64,000 nt of DNA from Tessaracoccus caeni. GTDB taxonomy: Bacteria; Actinomycetota; Actinomycetes; Propionibacteriales; Propionibacteriaceae. This document shows, piece by piece, positions 1 through 8,469 of this stretch. The stretch is taken from assembly GCF_029211185.1 (NCBI RefSeq), contig NZ_JARGDO010000003.1, positions 124,001-188,000 on the forward strand, read 5' to 3'. The notes beneath the pieces are model-generated. The model made no database searches. It was not told the DNA's origin and saw nothing but the letters and a program-made list of their open reading frames with translations. Both the position numbers and the translations under genes were made by a program. Numbering within the stretch: position 1 is the first letter of the stretch; each line of letters begins with the position of its first letter.

Positions 1-1
1 G

Positions 2-454
2 ATCGCCTGGCTCTACGTCACCCGACGGCGCCCCCGCGTCGGCAGCCTCGTCGGCGTGTTCGTCCTGATCACGGTGCTGCTCGCGCCCGGTTTCACGCCC
101 CAGACCGGACTCTGGGTCTTGATCGCGGTCTACCTTGCCCGGCCCTTCCGGGAAGAGCTCGTCCTGACCGCCGTCACTCACACCGCGTACGTGGCGGCGA
201 TCTGGGCGTGGCTGTCCGGGCATCTGTCCCAGGCCGAAAATGGGCCGGAAGGCGTCTACTTCTGGGTGCTGCTGGCCAGGGCGGCGGTGGAGGCCTGGGT
301 GCTGGCGTCGTGCCTGATCGACGTCGCCCGCCCCGGCAGCGACCGCCTGCGAACGCCCGACCTCAGCGATCCGATCGGCGGGGTGCTCGTCGACGGGGAG
401 GAACTGAAGCCGCTGAAAGCCGTGCCATCGACCGCGGACGTAACCGTTGGGTAA
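2..454 (+). CDS. C-terminal part of a polytopic membrane protein (possible GT87-like)
   Basis: The reading frame is already open at base 2 and runs to TAA at 452-454, so the gene begins outside the window. An internal GTG at 56 is not convincing as a start. The visible 150 or so residues contain about three hydrophobic stretches separated by short loops, with an APGFTPQ segment before one helix, and end in a soluble tail. APGF/SPQ before a C-terminal helix is reminiscent of GT87/DUF2029 membrane mannosyltransferases, but the fragment is too short to settle that. The next gene (TerC) lies 138 bp downstream on the same strand. Confidence 0.6.
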   Translation: MAWLYVTRRRPRVGSLVGVFVLITVLLAPGFTPQTGLWVLIAVYLARPFREELVLTAVTHTAYVAAIWAWLSGHLSQAENGPEGVYFWVLLARAAVEAWVLASCLIDVARPGSDRLRTPDLSDPIGGVLVDGEELKPLKAVPSTADVTVG

Positions 455-592
455 CGGTTCGCGATCCGCGAGAACTCGTCGTCGGAACCCGCTTCCCCTT
501 GCCCTTATCCTTGATAGAAAGCGCCGTCTCATCCGGCATCCTCGATCCGGGGCAATCGCCCTCGGGTTCCGCCTAACAGGAGTTGACCTTCG

Positions 593-1783
593 TTGACTGA
601 CGTCCCGTTGTTGGTTTGGGTAGTGACCATCGCCGTCATAGCCGGCCTCCTCTTCTTCGACTTCTTCTTCCACGTGCGCAAGGCGCACATCCCCACCTTG
701 AGGGAAGCCACCTTCTGGTCCGTGGTCTACATCGGCCTGGCCATCGTCTTCGGCATCGTGCTGTGGATCTTCGGCGGCCACCAGATGGGCGCCGAGTACT
801 TCGCCGGGTGGGTGACCGAAAAGGCGCTGAGCGTCGACAACCTGTTCGTGTTCCTGGTCATCATGTCGAGCTTCGCGGTGCCGAGGGCCGACCAGCAGAA
901 GGTGCTGCTCTTCGGCATCGTCTTCGCACTGTTCGCCCGCAGCGCCTTCATCTTCGCCGGCAAGGCGCTGATCGAGAACTTCTCGTTCATGTTCTACATC
1001 TTCGGTCTGATCCTGATCGTGACCGCCGGCAAGATGCTGGTTCCCGAGCGCGAGGGCGAGGACGAGGCCAACAACCTCATCATCCGCACCGCCAAGAAGT
1101 ACCTGCACACCACCGATCACTACGACGGCGACAAGCTGTTCACCTACGAGAACGGCAAGCGGGTGCTCACCCCGATGCTGCTGGTGATGGTGGCGATCGG
1201 CGGCACGGATCTGCTGTTCGCGCTCGACTCGATCCCCGCCATCTACGGCCTCACAACCAACGTCTACATCGTGTTCACGGCCACCGCCTTCTCGTTGATG
1301 GGCCTGCGTCAGCTGTACTTCCTGATCGACGGGCTGCTGGATCGCCTGGTCTACCTCAACTACGGCCTGTGCCTGATCCTGGGGTTCATCGGCGTGAAGA
1401 TGATCCTCGAGGCGCTGCACACCAACCAGCTGGGCTTCATCAACGGCGGCGAGCACGTCAATGTGTTCACCTTCGGCCCGTCCACGTCGCTGCCGATCAT
1501 CCTCGGCATCCTGGCGGTCACCGTCGTGCTGTCGCTGACCTCCAAGAGGGGCCGCCTGATGGCTGCCGTGGGATCCGTGGAGCGGTTGGCCAGCGCCTAC
1601 GTGCACACCGAATACCACGCCGAGGACGACACCGAGCGCGAGCAGAACTACGCCAAGATGCTGGAGGCCGAGGCCAAGCTGGCCCAGTTCGACAGAGCCA
1701 AGGTCACGGCGATGATGGAAGAGATGAACGCCGATCGCGCGCTGGAGAAGGCCAAGAAGCTCCACCCCGAAGCCACCAGCTGA
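593..1783 (+). CDS. TerC/Alx-family integral membrane protein
   Basis: A 396-residue polytopic inner-membrane protein of the TerC (Alx) family. Members act in metal-ion homeostasis, often Mn2+ efflux, and are also linked to tellurite resistance; the substrate here is not shown by sequence. Hallmarks are the acidic intramembrane motifs EKALSVDNLFVF (76-87) and GGTDLLFALDSIPA (203-216), plus about eight or nine hydrophobic segments. The start is TTG at 593, chosen because AGGAG sits at 578-582 about 10 nt upstream. Length fits the longer actinobacterial TerC proteins. The MFS gene follows after 13 bp, so the two are probably co-transcribed. Confidence 0.93.
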   Translation: MTDVPLLVWVVTIAVIAGLLFFDFFFHVRKAHIPTLREATFWSVVYIGLAIVFGIVLWIFGGHQMGAEYFAGWVTEKALSVDNLFVFLVIMSSFAVPRADQQKVLLFGIVFALFARSAFIFAGKALIENFSFMFYIFGLILIVTAGKMLVPEREGEDEANNLIIRTAKKYLHTTDHYDGDKLFTYENGKRVLTPMLLVMVAIGGTDLLFALDSIPAIYGLTTNVYIVFTATAFSLMGLRQLYFLIDGLLDRLVYLNYGLCLILGFIGVKMILEALHTNQLGFINGGEHVNVFTFGPSTSLPIILGILAVTVVLSLTSKRGRLMAAVGSVERLASAYVHTEYHAEDDTEREQNYAKMLEAEAKLAQFDRAKVTAMMEEMNADRALEKAKKLHPEATS

Positions 1784-1796
1784 TCCGTCCTCCTCT

Positions 1797-3131
1797 GTGA
1801 CTCTCATCAACGCCTTGAGGCGGCTGTGGAAGCACGCGGCCTTTCGCCGCCTGCTTCTGCTGCGCGTCTTCAGCCAGGCCGCGGACGGCACCCTGCAAGT
1901 GGGGATGGCCAGCTACATCCTGTTCTCCCCGCAGAGCCAGCCCGACGCGTGGTCGATCGCCGGCGTACTCGCTCTGACGCTGCTGCCGTTCACCATCGTC
2001 GGGCCGTTCGTCTCGCCGCTGCTGGACCGGTGGTCGCGACGCGAGGTCGCCTTCTACTCCGACATCACCCGTGCGGTGCTGGCGCTGCTGATCGCGGTGG
2101 TGATCTTCTCGGGGCTCACCTCCGGGGTGTGGCAGGCGGTGCTCTACGGCGCACTGCTGGTGGCGATGAGCATCAACCGGTTCATGCTGGCCGGGCTTTC
2201 CGCCGGGCTTCAGCACACCGTCGACGAGGACGAGTTCATCACGGCCTCGTCCATCGTCCCGACGGTGGGCCCGCTCGGGGTGGTGATCGGCGCCGGGCTC
2301 GGGTTCGGCGTCCGGCTCACGCTGGGGCGCGTGATGGAGTCGCACCAGGCGGATGCGATGGTGTTCGTCATCTCGGCCGTCCTGTTCGTCGGGTCGGTGA
2401 TCATGTGCTCCGGGTTCACCCGCGATGCGCTCGGCCCCGATGCGCCGGGGGAGCGGACGCGGAGCATCGACGTGCTGCGCGGCCTGGCTGAGGCCGGCCG
2501 GCATCTGGGACAGCGGCTGCCCGCGCTGGTGGCGCTGATCGGGATGGTGGTCTCGCGGCTGCTGTTCGGGTTCTTCTCCGTCGCGATCATCCTGGCTGCG
2601 CGGAACCTCTGGCACGAGACCTCCGAGACGGAGGCGGCCCTGGCCGACCTCACGCTGTGGGGAGGGCTCACCGGAGCCGGGTTCGTGCTGGCCGCCGCGC
2701 TGGTGCCGGTGCTGGTGCGTCCGCTCGGACTGCGTCGCACGGCGGTCGGCCTGCTGAGCGTCGGGGCTCTGCTTCAGTGCGTCACCGTGTTCACCGACGG
2801 GAAGCTGGCCCTCTTCGTGGTGAGCTTCGGTATCGGCCTGATCACCCAGTCCTTCAAGATCTGCGTCGATACCCTGGTGCAGGCGCACGTCGACGAGCAG
2901 TACAAGGGGCGGGTGTTCACCTTCTACGACATGGGCTTCAACGGGGCCTTCGTCGCCTCTGCCGTGATCGCCGCCGTCGCGCTGCCACCCACCGGGCTCG
3001 ACCCCGTCGCCTTCGGCGTCGCGGCCCTGATCTATCTGGGCACCGCGGTTTTCGTCGCGCTGGCCGCCCGCCGGATCGGCGTCGCACAGTTCGAGCGCGG
3101 CACGGAATCGCTCACCCGTAACGCTCTTTGA
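1797..3131 (+). CDS. MFS transporter
   Basis: A 444-residue protein with 11-12 hydrophobic helices, laid out like drug/metabolite-efflux members of the major facilitator superfamily. The start is GTG at 1797, 13 bp after the TerC stop, which suggests a two-gene operon. No substrate can be assigned. The 3' end is odd: the last two sense codons and the TGA stop (GCT CTT TGA) are the first bases of a dispersed palindromic repeat that begins at 3122. The native C-terminus may therefore have been replaced when the repeat inserted. Confidence 0.88.
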   Translation: MTLINALRRLWKHAAFRRLLLLRVFSQAADGTLQVGMASYILFSPQSQPDAWSIAGVLALTLLPFTIVGPFVSPLLDRWSRREVAFYSDITRAVLALLIAVVIFSGLTSGVWQAVLYGALLVAMSINRFMLAGLSAGLQHTVDEDEFITASSIVPTVGPLGVVIGAGLGFGVRLTLGRVMESHQADAMVFVISAVLFVGSVIMCSGFTRDALGPDAPGERTRSIDVLRGLAEAGRHLGQRLPALVALIGMVVSRLLFGFFSVAIILAARNLWHETSETEAALADLTLWGGLTGAGFVLAAALVPVLVRPLGLRRTAVGLLSVGALLQCVTVFTDGKLALFVVSFGIGLITQSFKICVDTLVQAHVDEQYKGRVFTFYDMGFNGAFVASAVIAAVALPPTGLDPVAFGVAALIYLGTAVFVALAARRIGVAQFERGTESLTRNAL

Positions 3132-3311
3132 GGTGCGGAGGCGCTGGGCGTACTTCGAGACGCTCGTACCTCGCTCCTCAGCACCCGGAACGAGGTCTGA
3201 AGCTGAAGCCTCGAAAAGACCCCGCGCGATCTTTGGCAGGGACCATCGTGCGGCTACCGGTCGCTCTTTTCGAGGCTCGTTCCTCGCACCTCAAAGAGCG
3301 TGGGTGGGGTG
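3121..3311. repeat. Dispersed palindromic repeat, copy 1
   Basis: A long imperfect palindrome between the MFS and histidine kinase genes. The left arm (3122-3139) begins cgctctttgaggtgcgga. The right arm (3283-3300) is its reverse complement with two mismatches. Inner segments repeat the cgagg and ctcgttcctcg words in both orientations. The same arm sequence recurs near 5.3, 13.8, 15.5 and 60.0 kb, always at gene ends. The left arm supplies the stop codon of the MFS gene. Confidence 0.85.
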
Positions 3312-3391
3312 CTGAGGTGACCGCAGGCGCACCCGCCGGGGCCCAGAGTCGTAGGCTCACGCACCGCCTCGCGCCATAGGCTAGGGACACC

Positions 3392-4588
3392 ATGCTGACC
3401 GACCGACTGACGCGCGACCGGCGCACCTTCCTGATGGACACCCTCTGGGCCGTCCTCGCCGGAGTGGTGCTGGGCTTGCCCATGTTCGCGACCGATCACT
3501 CGTCGGCGGTGGCGGCCGTTCTGTGGTCGCTGCTGATGGCCAGCGCGCTGGCGGTTCGTCGTCGGTTCCCCATCGTCGCTCTGGGGATCGTCACCATCGC
3601 CGCGCTCGGCATGTACGCCTCCGACCTCACTCCGTTGCCGGCTCTCATCGTCATCCCGGTCGTCGTGTACTCCCTCGCCAGGTACCAGCGCGCCTCGACG
3701 GCGGCCGTGGTGGCGACCTTGGGGTCGGTCGGGTCGATCCTCGGTCCTACCCGCTGGGCCTCCCACCTGCCGGTGGAGATGCAGGCTCTGAGCAGCATCG
3801 TGCTGATCGCCCTGTGCGGGGCGACGGTGGCGCTGGCCTACGTGCTGGGACGCTACTCGCGCGAGCGCCGGGTCTCCGCGGCACTGGACAAGGAGATCGC
3901 CATCGAGCGCTTCGCTGCGGCGCAACGCCAGTCCGCGCAGGAGTCGCAGCTGGCGGTGGGTCGGGCGCGCAACGAGGTGGCGCAGGAACTGCACGACGTG
4001 CTGGCGCACTCGCTGTCGGTGATCGTCGTGCAGGCCGAGGGTGCGAAGGCCTTGATGGTGAAGAAGCCCGACGTTGCGGGGGAGGCGCTGGACGTGATCG
4101 CGAACACCGGTCGCACGTCGATCCAGGAGATCCGGCGCATCGTCGCCGTGCTGCGCCAGGAGGAGGACGAGGCGCAGTTCGGGCCCGCGCCGTCGATCAC
4201 CCAGATTCCGGCGATGCTCGCCGCTGCGGGCGACCGGATCACGCTGGCCATGCCGGACGAGGTGCCGGTGGTGCCCGACTCGGTGGGGCTGACCGCCTTC
4301 CGCGTCGTGCAGGAGTCGGTGACCAACTTCCTGAAACACGCCGGCGCCGACGCGCGGGCCACCGTCGAGATCGAGTTCACGCCCAGCTCCATCGAGTTGC
4401 TGATCCGCGACGACGGAGTGGGCGGCCAGTCGCAATCCGACGGGCGCGGCGCGGGGCTGCGCGGCATGCGGGAACGGGTGTCGGCCATGGGCGGTACGCT
4501 CACCGCAGGGCCGCATCCCCACAGGGGTTTCGAGGTGCGGGCTACGCTGCCCACGCCCAATCAACTAGGCCGAGGATGGCTGGAATGA
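3392..4588 (+). CDS. Sensor histidine kinase (HisKA_3 type)
   Basis: The 398-residue membrane sensor of a two-component system. The first 155 residues hold five or six hydrophobic helices with almost no extracellular loop, so it probably senses the membrane or an intramembrane signal. A HisKA_3 dimerisation domain follows, with the H-box ELHDVLAHSLSV (His201). The HATPase domain near the end has DDGVGG and GLRGMRERV motifs. ATG at 3392 is preceded by AGGGAC and a TAGGCT box. The cognate NarL/LuxR-type regulator starts 22 bp after the stop. The arrangement is that of LiaS/DesK-like envelope sensors; the signal is unknown. Confidence 0.93.
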   Translation: MLTDRLTRDRRTFLMDTLWAVLAGVVLGLPMFATDHSSAVAAVLWSLLMASALAVRRRFPIVALGIVTIAALGMYASDLTPLPALIVIPVVVYSLARYQRASTAAVVATLGSVGSILGPTRWASHLPVEMQALSSIVLIALCGATVALAYVLGRYSRERRVSAALDKEIAIERFAAAQRQSAQESQLAVGRARNEVAQELHDVLAHSLSVIVVQAEGAKALMVKKPDVAGEALDVIANTGRTSIQEIRRIVAVLRQEEDEAQFGPAPSITQIPAMLAAAGDRITLAMPDEVPVVPDSVGLTAFRVVQESVTNFLKHAGADARATVEIEFTPSSIELLIRDDGVGGQSQSDGRGAGLRGMRERVSAMGGTLTAGPHPHRGFEVRATLPTPNQLGRGWLE

Positions 4589-4610
4589 TCGCATCGACCG
4601 GAGGTAAGTC

Positions 4611-5261
4611 ATGATCAAGGTTCTGCTCGCGGATGATCAGTCGCTGGTGCGCAGCGGCTTCCGGATGCTGATCGACTCGGCCGACGACATGGAGACCGTC
4701 GGCGAGGTCGAGAACGGGCGCGACGCGGTGGCGTTGGTGAAGCAGCGCCAGGTCGATGTGGTGCTGATGGACATCCGGATGCCGATCATGGACGGCACCG
4801 AGGCCACGCGCCAGATCACCGCTCTCGGAGTGGGCACCAAGGTGCTGGTGCTCACCACCTTCGATCTCGACGAGTACGTGTTCGCCGCCATCCGCGGGGG
4901 AGCATCGGGCTTCCTGCTCAAGGACGCCCGGCCCGAGGAACTGCTGGGAGCCATCCGTAAGGTGCATGACGGCGACGCGGTGATCGCCCCGTCGACCACT
5001 AAGCGCCTGCTCGATCAGTTCGCCTCTAAGCTGCCGACGCCCGGCGAGCGCTCCGAGGATCCGCTGGAGGTACTGACCGAGCGCGAGCGCGAGGTGCTGC
5101 TCGAGGTGGCCAAGGGGGCCAACAACGCCGAGATCTCCTCACGGCTGTACTTGGCTGAGGGCACCGTCAAGACCCACATCGGTCGCCTGCTGTCCAAGCT
5201 GGGAGCCCGCGACCGAGTCGGCCTGGTCCTCATCGCCCACGAGTGCGGCCTCCTCGACTAA
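4611..5261 (+). CDS. NarL/FixJ-family response regulator
   Basis: A 216-residue DNA-binding response regulator. The receiver domain covers residues 1-120, with the acidic pocket at Asp8-Asp9, the phospho-acceptor Asp54 (VVLMDIRMP) and the conserved Lys in LLKDA near 103. The LuxR-type helix-turn-helix covers about 150-210 (LTEREREVLLEVAKGANN). AGGT lies just upstream of ATG 4611. It pairs with the upstream histidine kinase as one operon. No target operator is evident in the window. Confidence 0.95.
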   Translation: MIKVLLADDQSLVRSGFRMLIDSADDMETVGEVENGRDAVALVKQRQVDVVLMDIRMPIMDGTEATRQITALGVGTKVLVLTTFDLDEYVFAAIRGGASGFLLKDARPEELLGAIRKVHDGDAVIAPSTTKRLLDQFASKLPTPGERSEDPLEVLTEREREVLLEVAKGANNAEISSRLYLAEGTVKTHIGRLLSKLGARDRVGLVLIAHECGLLD

Positions 5262-5296
5262 CCCACCCCCACGCTCTCCGAGGTGCACCCCACCCA

Positions 5297-5345
5297 CGCT
5301 CTTCGAGGTGCGAGGCCGCCTGCGGCCGAGCCTCGAGGAGAGCGT
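5297..5345. repeat. Dispersed palindromic repeat, copy 2
   Basis: A compact hairpin between the response regulator and fumarase. Its arms run acgctcttcgaggtgcgagg (from 5297) and cctcgaggagagcgt (to 5345), with a gccgc/gcggc core. A partial extra arm (acgctctccgaggtgcaccc) lies immediately 5' from about 5271. It belongs to the same family as the copies at 3.1, 13.8, 15.5 and 60.0 kb and sits between convergent genes, so it may serve as a bidirectional terminator. Confidence 0.8.
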
Positions 5346-5378
5346 GACGCTGCGCAGGGATCTGTGGTCAGTCCGGTC

Positions 5379-5431
5379 ATTCGACGGGGGCGTCGAGGCT
5401 CGTTCCTTGCGCCTCGACGACCCCGTCGAAT
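5379..5431. terminator. Hairpin 3' of fumarase
   Basis: Nearly perfect inverted repeat. Left arm 5379-5398 reads attcgacgggggcgtcgagg. Right arm 5412-5431 is its complement apart from one base. It lies 3 bp beyond the fumarase stop codon and is placed to end fumarase transcription (minus strand). There is no long T-run, as is usual in high-GC actinobacteria. Confidence 0.65.
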
Positions 5432-5434
5432 CTC

Positions 5435-6817
5435 TCAGCGACCCGTCATCGAGTCGACGCGTAGGTACTCGTCGAGCTGCTGCTCGGTGACCTCTCCTCG
5501 CTCCAGGAAGCCCAGGTCGATCACGGCCTCGCGCACCGTCATGGAATGCGCGATGGCGTGCTTGGCCACCTTGGCCGCGGCCTCGTAGCCGATCACCCGG
5601 TTGAGCGGGGTGACGATCGACGGCGACGACTCGGCGTAGCGACGCATCCGCTCGGCGTCGGCCGTGATGCCGTCGACGCAGCGCTCGGCGAGCACACGCG
5701 ACGCGTTGGCCAGTAGACGCGCCGACTCCAGCACGTTTCGGGCGATCACCGGGATCATCACGTTGAGCTCGAAGTTGCCCGCGGCGCCCGCGAAGCCGAC
5801 GGCCGCGTCGTTGCCGATCACCTGCGCGCACACCTGGAGCGTCGCCTCGGGGAGCACCGGGTTCACCTTGCCCGGCATGATGCTGGAGCCGGGCTGCAGG
5901 TCGGGCAGGTGGATCTCGGCCAATCCGGTGGTGGGGCCCGACGACATCCAGCGCAGGTCGTTGCAGATCTTGGTGAGCCCGACGGCCACCGTGCGCAGCG
6001 CTCCGCTCAGTTCCACCACGGAGTCGCGGGTGGCCTGCGCCTCGAAGTGGTTGCGGGTCTCGGTGAAGGGGGTTCCGGTCAGGTCCGCCAGGGCCTCGAT
6101 GGCCGCGACGGCGAAGCCGGGAGGCGTGTTGATGCCGGTGCCGACGGCGGTGCCGCCCAGTGGCAGCTCGCGAACGCGGGGGAGTACCGACTCGAGGCGC
6201 TCGGCGGCCAGGCTCAGCGTCGCGGCGTACCCGCCGAACTCCTGGCCGAGCGTCACCGGCGTGGCATCCATCAGGTGGGTGCGGCCCGACTTCACCAGAT
6301 CGGCGAACTCCTCGGCCTTCGCCGCCAGGCTGGCGCGCAGCACGTCGAGGGCGGGGAGGAGATCCTCGGTGACGGCCAGCGACGCGGCCACCTGGACGGC
6401 GGTCGGGAAGATGTCGTTGCTCGACTGCGAAGCGTTGACGTGGTCGTTGGGGTGCACATCGACGCCGGCCTGGGCGGCCAGCGTGGCGATCACCTCGTTG
6501 GTGTTCATGTTGGACGAGGTACCGGAGCCGGTCTGGAAGACGTCGATGGGGAACGCATCCAGATTTTCGCCGGCGGCGATGGAGGCGGCCGCGTCCCCGA
6601 TGGCGGTCGCCTGCTCCTCGGTGAGCACGCCGAGCCCGAGGTTGGCGCGGGCGGTTGCCTGCTTGACCAAGCCCAGAGCCCGGATGAGCCGGGGCTCGAG
6701 AGGAGTGCCGCTGATGGGAAAGTTCTCGACGGCTCGTTGGGTCTGGGCCCGCCACAGCGCCTTCGCCGGAACCTGGACCTCGCCCATGCTGTCTTTTTCG
6801 ATACGCATATCGTTCAT
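5435..6817 (-). CDS. fumC: Fumarate hydratase, class II
   Basis: Fumarase C catalyses reversible hydration of fumarate to L-malate in the TCA cycle and, in propionic-acid fermenters, in the reductive branch to succinate. The class II signature [11 protein letters not shown] lies at residues 310-320. The lyase motifs [16 protein letters not shown] and [12 protein letters not shown] are also present. The 460 residues match the family. ATG at 6817 ([10 protein letters not shown]) was chosen because a TACGGT -10 box lies 6 nt upstream, implying a leaderless transcript. The frame stays open further upstream but that stretch has no family similarity. It is divergent from the DLW-39 gene. Confidence 0.95.
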   Translation of the reverse strand: MNDMRIEKDSMGEVQVPAKALWRAQTQRAVENFPISGTPLEPRLIRALGLVKQATARANLGLGVLTEEQATAIGDAAASIAAGENLDAFPIDVFQTGSGTSSNMNTNEVIATLAAQAGVDVHPNDHVNASQSSNDIFPTAVQVAASLAVTEDLLPALDVLRASLAAKAEEFADLVKSGRTHLMDATPVTLGQEFGGYAATLSLAAERLESVLPRVRELPLGGTAVGTGINTPPGFAVAAIEALADLTGTPFTETRNHFEAQATRDSVVELSGALRTVAVGLTKICNDLRWMSSGPTTGLAEIHLPDLQPGSSIMPGKVNPVLPEATLQVCAQVIGNDAAVGFAGAAGNFELNVMIPVIARNVLESARLLANASRVLAERCVDGITADAERMRRYAESSPSIVTPLNRVIGYEAAAKVAKHAIAHSMTVREAVIDLGFLERGEVTEQQLDEYLRVDSMTGR

Positions 6818-6821
6818 ATAT

Positions 6822-6858
6822 CCACCGTACCCCCGGCTGATCGGCGCGGGTACGGTGG
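6822..6858. promoter_or_regulatory. Palindromic divergent promoter (fumC / DLW-39)
   Basis: Eleven-base perfect inverted arms, ccaccgtaccc at 6822-6832 and gggtacggtgg at 6848-6858, separated by 15 bp. Each arm contains the -10 hexamer TACGGT of the gene it faces: 6829-6824 for fumC (ATG 6 nt later) and 6851-6856 for the small peptide gene (ATG 7 nt later). The spacing implies two leaderless promoters back to back within a 46-bp gap. That transcription starts at the two ATGs is inference. Confidence 0.7.
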
Positions 6859-6863
6859 GGTCC

Positions 6864-6989
6864 ATGATGAAGAAGCTGATGTGGACCGCGATCATCGCCA
6901 CGCTGATCTGGGCCGGCTTCAAGGTCACGGACGTGCGGAGGGCCAAGAAGCGCCAGGAACTCTGGGCCGAGGCCACCGACCCGGTGTAG
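6864..6989 (+). CDS. DLW-39 family small membrane peptide
   Basis: A 41-residue peptide: a basic N-terminus (MMKKLM), one hydrophobic helix ([13 protein letters not shown]), and a charged tail ending [12 protein letters not shown]. The tail matches the actinobacterial DLW-39 family, which is conserved but of unknown function; Glu replaces the Asp of DLW here. It is predicted to sit in the cytoplasmic membrane with the tail inside. The start follows a TACGGT -10 box by 7 nt, so the message is probably leaderless. It shares a palindromic promoter with fumC on the opposite strand. Confidence 0.8.
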   Translation: MMKKLMWTAIIATLIWAGFKVTDVRRAKKRQELWAEATDPV

Positions 6990-7031
6990 CGCTCCTGGCG
7001 CTCGCGCATCCACCATCGGGAGTAGCCCGTT

Positions 7032-7072
7032 AGAGATTCCGCAAGTAGGTGCCACCTGCTTGCGGGATCTCT
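7032..7072. repeat. 41-bp palindrome upstream of the RHS relic
   Basis: Left arm 7032-7051 and right arm 7052-7072 (acctgcttgcgggatctct at its end) pair over 18 of 20 positions. The right arm abuts a TAGTAT -10 box at 7073-7078. A half copy of the same sequence (agagatcccgcaagtaggtg) occurs at 36726-36745, also next to a -10 box. It could be a regulator-binding site or a small dispersed repeat. Confidence 0.75.
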
Positions 7073-7085
7073 TAGTATTCGCGCC

Positions 7086-7417
7086 ATGCGAAGAGACCCG
7101 CGGACATGGACAGAGTGGTCGGGTTGGCGATGGGTTCGAGGCGTGCTGTTGACGTTGGCCGCTGCCTTGACAGTCGGCCGAGTACGGCCAACCTCTCGCC
7201 ACCCAACACGCGGGTAATACCAGGGCAGCGCCCGCCGGTTGCGGATGGCTGGGGCGATCAGCGCACCATCACCACGATCGGGATCCTGCTAATGGGAGCC
7301 CGTCTCTATAATCCCGCCATTGGTTTGTTCACCGGCATCGACCCCGTATGAGGCGGCCACGAAACCGTGTACGGTTACCGCAATGCAACGGGTCAGGTCG
7401 TAGAAGCTGTTTCGTAG
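7086..7417 (+). pseudogene. Collapsed RHS-repeat protein gene
   Basis: Two remnants of one large gene appear to survive. The first, 7086-7217, starts at an ATG 7 nt after a TAGTAT -10 box. It encodes 43 residues with a Trp-rich basic N-terminus and a signal-peptide-like helix ([15 protein letters not shown]), then stops. The second, about 7277-7417, encodes the C-terminal RHS core in another frame: LMGARLYNPAIGLFTGIDPV, a TGA at 7349-7351, then GGHETVYGYRN and a second stop at 7415. The core is diagnostic of RHS/YD-repeat proteins, which often carry a C-terminal toxin. The long repeat body and any toxin tip are missing. Joining the two remnants into one ancestral gene is inference. Confidence 0.72.
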
Positions 7418-7462
7418 AAGGAAGGTCACTTGTGACGGAAAGTGTGGACTGCTGAGGTGACT

Positions 7463-7879
7463 ATGGGCAAGGTGGGTGCGGTTAGTTGGTCTGGTGTCGG
7501 GGTGGTTCTGGCGATACTATCGGCACCTTTTTTGTTGTCGTCGTGCGCGATTGAGTACTCGTGTACGCCATGGGGCGCTCGTGATCTTGATAGCGCAGTA
7601 GTCGCTGTGGAGGAAGGGCTCTCCGTGAAGGCTGATCATGTGTCCAGCTACGACTGTGAGGAGTACGGTGGGCAGGTGGGAATCCTGATGGCGCCGTTCT
7701 CTAAAGTTAGTATCCAGAGCCTGGGTGCCATGGGATGTGAACCAGGTGACGCCGAAGATGTCTACTTTTGTAGGACTGGTGATATAGATTTTCTAGTACG
7801 AGATGTCACTAGCCCTGACTTCAACGCCTTCGCCGGACCAGCGGGCGAGGTTGGGCAGTTTCAAATAGAGCTAAGATGA
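7463..7879 (+). CDS. Small predicted lipoprotein, possible immunity protein
   Basis: A 138-residue protein with a lipoprotein signal: hydrophobic segment then lipobox LLSSC (Cys near residue 25). The mature part is acidic with several cysteines and matches no family I recognise. ATG at 7463 is preferred over the GTG at 7442 because GAGGTG lies just before it and the signal peptide then has normal length. The stop overlaps the next start (ATGA). Base composition is distinctly A+T-richer than the flanking chromosome, suggesting transfer. Placement directly after an RHS relic suggests an immunity role, which is inference. Confidence 0.7.
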   Translation: MGKVGAVSWSGVGVVLAILSAPFLLSSCAIEYSCTPWGARDLDSAVVAVEEGLSVKADHVSSYDCEEYGGQVGILMAPFSKVSIQSLGAMGCEPGDAEDVYFCRTGDIDFLVRDVTSPDFNAFAGPAGEVGQFQIELR

Positions 7880-8370
7880 TTCGTCGGGAGACGGGTATTG
7901 TTGCACTTGTTGTGACTGTCTCGAGTCGACTAAAATCAAGCCTTTTGCTGGCGGCCCTTGCTGCGTTGCCGTGGGTCACTTACTGGGATATTAGATTTTT
8001 CTCAACGGAGTCTTTGGTCCTAGCGTTCTCGTGGAGTCTGTTTTGGGTCTTCTGGGTGACTAGAGCGCTTCGAATCGGCCTATACTTGAATCAGCGTGAA
8101 GCGGAGCTGTTCTATAGAGGGCTGTGGCGGACTCAACGATATAAGATTGTTGATATCGAAGGATTTGACATAGTTCCCGTTCCTTGGACGTCGCTGGGTG
8201 GCGGGTTCTTGATTGCTATTTCCCGGAGGGTGCGATGGTCAAAAATTCTGTTCGGGTTGGGGGAAGAATCATTCGAACGGCACAAGGAACTCCTTGACTG
8301 CGCGATGAAGAGATACGCACAGAGTGGAGGGCTTCCCGAATTGCGCCTTGAGGTAGATGAAGAACCTTGA
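7876..8370 (+). CDS. Two-helix membrane protein with PH-like tail
   Basis: A 164-residue protein that overlaps the upstream lipoprotein gene by 4 bp, so the two are translationally coupled. Two adjacent transmembrane segments (about 22-65) are followed by a beta-rich tail (AELFYRGLWRTQRYKIVDIEGF) that resembles the small bacterial PH-like domains found behind two helices. No specific function can be assigned. Codon usage is A+T-richer than in surrounding genes, like its neighbours. Following an RHS relic, it is a candidate immunity or orphan membrane protein. Confidence 0.68.
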   Translation: MIRRETGIVALVVTVSSRLKSSLLLAALAALPWVTYWDIRFFSTESLVLAFSWSLFWVFWVTRALRIGLYLNQREAELFYRGLWRTQRYKIVDIEGFDIVPVPWTSLGGGFLIAISRRVRWSKILFGLGEESFERHKELLDCAMKRYAQSGGLPELRLEVDEEP

Positions 8371-8469
8371 CCAAGCCGCACGGGTCAAGGTGCTCCAGGG
8401 CAACCGCCTGAATAAACCTCAGGGGGTAAAGGTGGTCTTTTCAGCCACCACGTCAGATTTGATTGGGTC

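Noticed and set aside
3254-4564. 436-codon frame antisense to the histidine kinase
   Set aside because: The plus strand encodes a complete HisKA_3 kinase with all motifs; the antisense frame is compositional noise.
5139-7202. 687-codon minus-strand frame across fumC
   Set aside because: It overlaps the convincing fumC frame and codes an Arg/Gly/His-rich string with no domain.
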